A stretch of DNA of 64,000 bases, from NCBI GenBank assembly GCA_015075405.1, contig JABTUK010000004.1, positions 124,001-188,000 of the forward strand. The letters run 5' to 3'. Every line of letters begins with the position of its first letter. The stretch's first letter is position 1. Of this stretch, positions 62,729-64,000 are shown one piece after another. The DNA comes from Anaerolineales bacterium (lineage in GTDB: Bacteria; Chloroflexota; Anaerolineae; 4572-78; J111). The notes beneath the pieces were generated by a model. It searched no databases and was not told where the DNA came from. It saw only the letters and a program-made list of their open reading frames with translations. The translations under genes and the position numbers were made by a program.

Positions 62729-64000
62729 ATGGGGTACCGGCTGAATAATCTTAGTCTATGGTCCAAAATGGCCATCATAATTAGTTTAGGCTTTGCCACC
62801 CTCTGTGTTGCCTTTTTATTTTTAGGCGAGCAGGCCCTGGAGGACAGCGCTGATCGAATCCGGAGTGAACGCCTGGTTATTGCCCAAATGGCCGCCGGCG
62901 AAATTGATGATGTATTTCAACGGGCTATTGATGAGTTGGAACAGGCCGGTCACTTTATTAAACCGGGCGACCTCAATGCGAGTCAATCGCACGAGATTGG
63001 GCATTTTGATTTGGGTGTTACCCTGCTTGATCCGGCCGGACATGTCATCGCCTGTTATCCCTCTGATCTTTGCGCGGAAGGCGCTGATTTGAGCAAGTTA
63101 CCGGATGTGGCTCAAGCTTTGCGGCAGCGGAAAGTTACCATTTCTGATCCTGCCATTGAGCCGCACCGCAGCCGCCCCATCATAGCCATTTCGGTTCCTA
63201 CCTTTGAAGAAGATCAATTTACCGGCCTGATGAGGGGGGTGATTGACCTGGAAGGACCGGCGATCCTGACCCCGCTCCAACGGGCGGCCAAACTGGATCA
63301 AAGCGGCCATGCCGTCCTGGTAGATCGAAGCGGACGAGTTTTGGCCAGTACTCTCCACCTGCCGTTTTTAACCCATGGGGAGCATTTTGAATTTTATCGG
63401 CAAGCCCTGGCCGATGGAAAACCCATAACCGGGATAACCCCCTTCGAGTTGCAAAATGTCTCTGGTGAAACGTTTGGAGAATTACATTTGATGGCCTTTG
63501 TGCCCCTGGAGAGTATGCCCTTGGGTGTGGCGGCTGGCGGCGATGAGGATGTGGCCTTTGCCGGGGTCCGGCGGCTGCGATTTGGTCTGGCTATGCTCAG
63601 TATTGTTGCCCTAATTCTGGCCTGGGCAGCGACTTTAATTGGCACACGCTGGTTGGTGCAGCCGATTCATCAGCTAACCGAAGCGGCCCGCCGTATTGCC
63701 GATGGAAATCTTGATACACCCCTCCAGATAAAAGTTAGCGGCGCAATTGGAGTTTTAGGGGCGGCTCTGGAACAGGTGCGCCAACAACTCCTCAGTAACA
63801 TTACCGAACTGGCTGCCTTGAATAAGACGCTTGAAAATCAGATGGTGGAACAAGCGGAGGCCCTACAACATCAGGAGTCTATGCTTACCCGCTTTGACGA
63901 AACTATTCGCACCCCCTTAGCCCTTAAAGAAATGTTAGGGCAAATCTTAAAACAAACCTGCGCCGCGAGTCGGGTTGAGCAGGGCGTCCTCTTTCTGTAT
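62729..64000 (+). CDS. Membrane sensor protein (Cache-HAMP-GAF), partial
   Basis: The frame is open to the window end. The first helix is MAIIISLGFATLCVAFLFLG, followed by an extracytoplasmic Cache-like domain of about 260 residues (IAQMAAGEIDDVFQRAIDEL; VTLLDPAGHVIACYP; ILTPLQRAAKLDQSGHAVLV). A second helix (LAMLSIVALILAWAATLIG) leads to HAMP (RWLVQPIHQLTEAARRIADG), a coiled coil (LAALNKTLENQMVEQAEALQ) and the start of a GAF domain (LKEMLGQILKQTCAASR). The output domain (kinase, cyclase or phosphatase) is beyond the window. ATG 62729 follows AGAGGG by ten bases; an in-frame ATG at 62654 is possible. Confidence 0.85.
   Translation, partial: MGYRLNNLSLWSKMAIIISLGFATLCVAFLFLGEQALEDSADRIRSERLVIAQMAAGEIDDVFQRAIDELEQAGHFIKPGDLNASQSHEIGHFDLGVTLLDPAGHVIACYPSDLCAEGADLSKLPDVAQALRQRKVTISDPAIEPHRSRPIIAISVPTFEEDQFTGLMRGVIDLEGPAILTPLQRAAKLDQSGHAVLVDRSGRVLASTLHLPFLTHGEHFEFYRQALADGKPITGITPFELQNVSGETFGELHLMAFVPLESMPLGVAAGGDEDVAFAGVRRLRFGLAMLSIVALILAWAATLIGTRWLVQPIHQLTEAARRIADGNLDTPLQIKVSGAIGVLGAALEQVRQQLLSNITELAALNKTLENQMVEQAEALQHQESMLTRFDETIRTPLALKEMLGQILKQTCAASRVEQGVLFLY

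Noticed and set aside
1..64000. tRNA or rRNA genes, CRISPR arrays, integrase attachment sites
   Set aside because: I looked for cloverleaf ends, conserved rRNA segments and direct repeats with spacers on both strands and saw none; a covariance search was not possible.

Overview
The window reads as one stretch of a Chloroflexota chromosome, most likely an uncultured Anaerolineae-type organism. The grounds are the gene set: a fused Alternative Complex III module beside an aa3-type oxidase, STAND/WD40 ATPases, and many very long secreted proteins with DUF11, PKD and PPC modules and a C-terminal LP-x-I tail. Taxonomy is inferred from gene content and style only; there is no rRNA gene. No tRNA, rRNA or CRISPR array was seen.

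Region 1 (1-12.1 kb) is a respiratory operon on the + strand: actB-actC-actD-actE-actF, a small membrane protein, a SCO copper chaperone, then coxB-coxA-coxC-coxD. Together these pass electrons from quinol through Alternative Complex III and c-type heme domains to a cytochrome c oxidase. Several genes overlap by 1-4 bases. Three gaps carry simple-sequence hairpins. Region 2 (12-20 kb) is housekeeping: a U32-family protein, oligoendopeptidase F with a HAD phosphatase, and an ABC exporter.

Region 3 (20-42 kb) is accessory. It holds a pair of AAA ATPase genes (an HTH-AAA protein, then a membrane AAA-coiled coil-WD40 protein), the second cleanly interrupted by an IS3-family element. Next come a NB-ARC STAND ATPase with a TPR partner, three short ORFs with strong ribosome sites, and a run of secreted proteins (PPC repeats, tail-fibre-like, astacin protease, a small LPVI-tailed protein). 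After a flavin oxidoreductase comes an OLD/PARIS-like ATPase-TOPRIM pair whose first gene is split after its fifth codon by a second IS with an 8-bp target duplication.

Region 4 (42.5-62.5 kb) looks like an extracellular copper/heme redox locus. It has a CopC-CopD-cytochrome c fusion on the minus strand. Diverging from it is a leader with two tandem copies of a two-stem RNA element, each followed by an intrinsic terminator, ahead of a secreted PKD protein. A third copy precedes a His/Met-rich membrane protein. The last gene encodes a 4520-residue protein that joins membrane helices, six cupredoxin-like domains with a full set of multicopper oxidase copper motifs, a di-heme MauG/CcpA-type peroxidase domain, about 16 adhesin-like repeats and an LP-x-I tail. 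This locus and its repeated RNA element are the best candidates for an undescribed system. The window ends inside a Cache-HAMP-GAF sensor gene.
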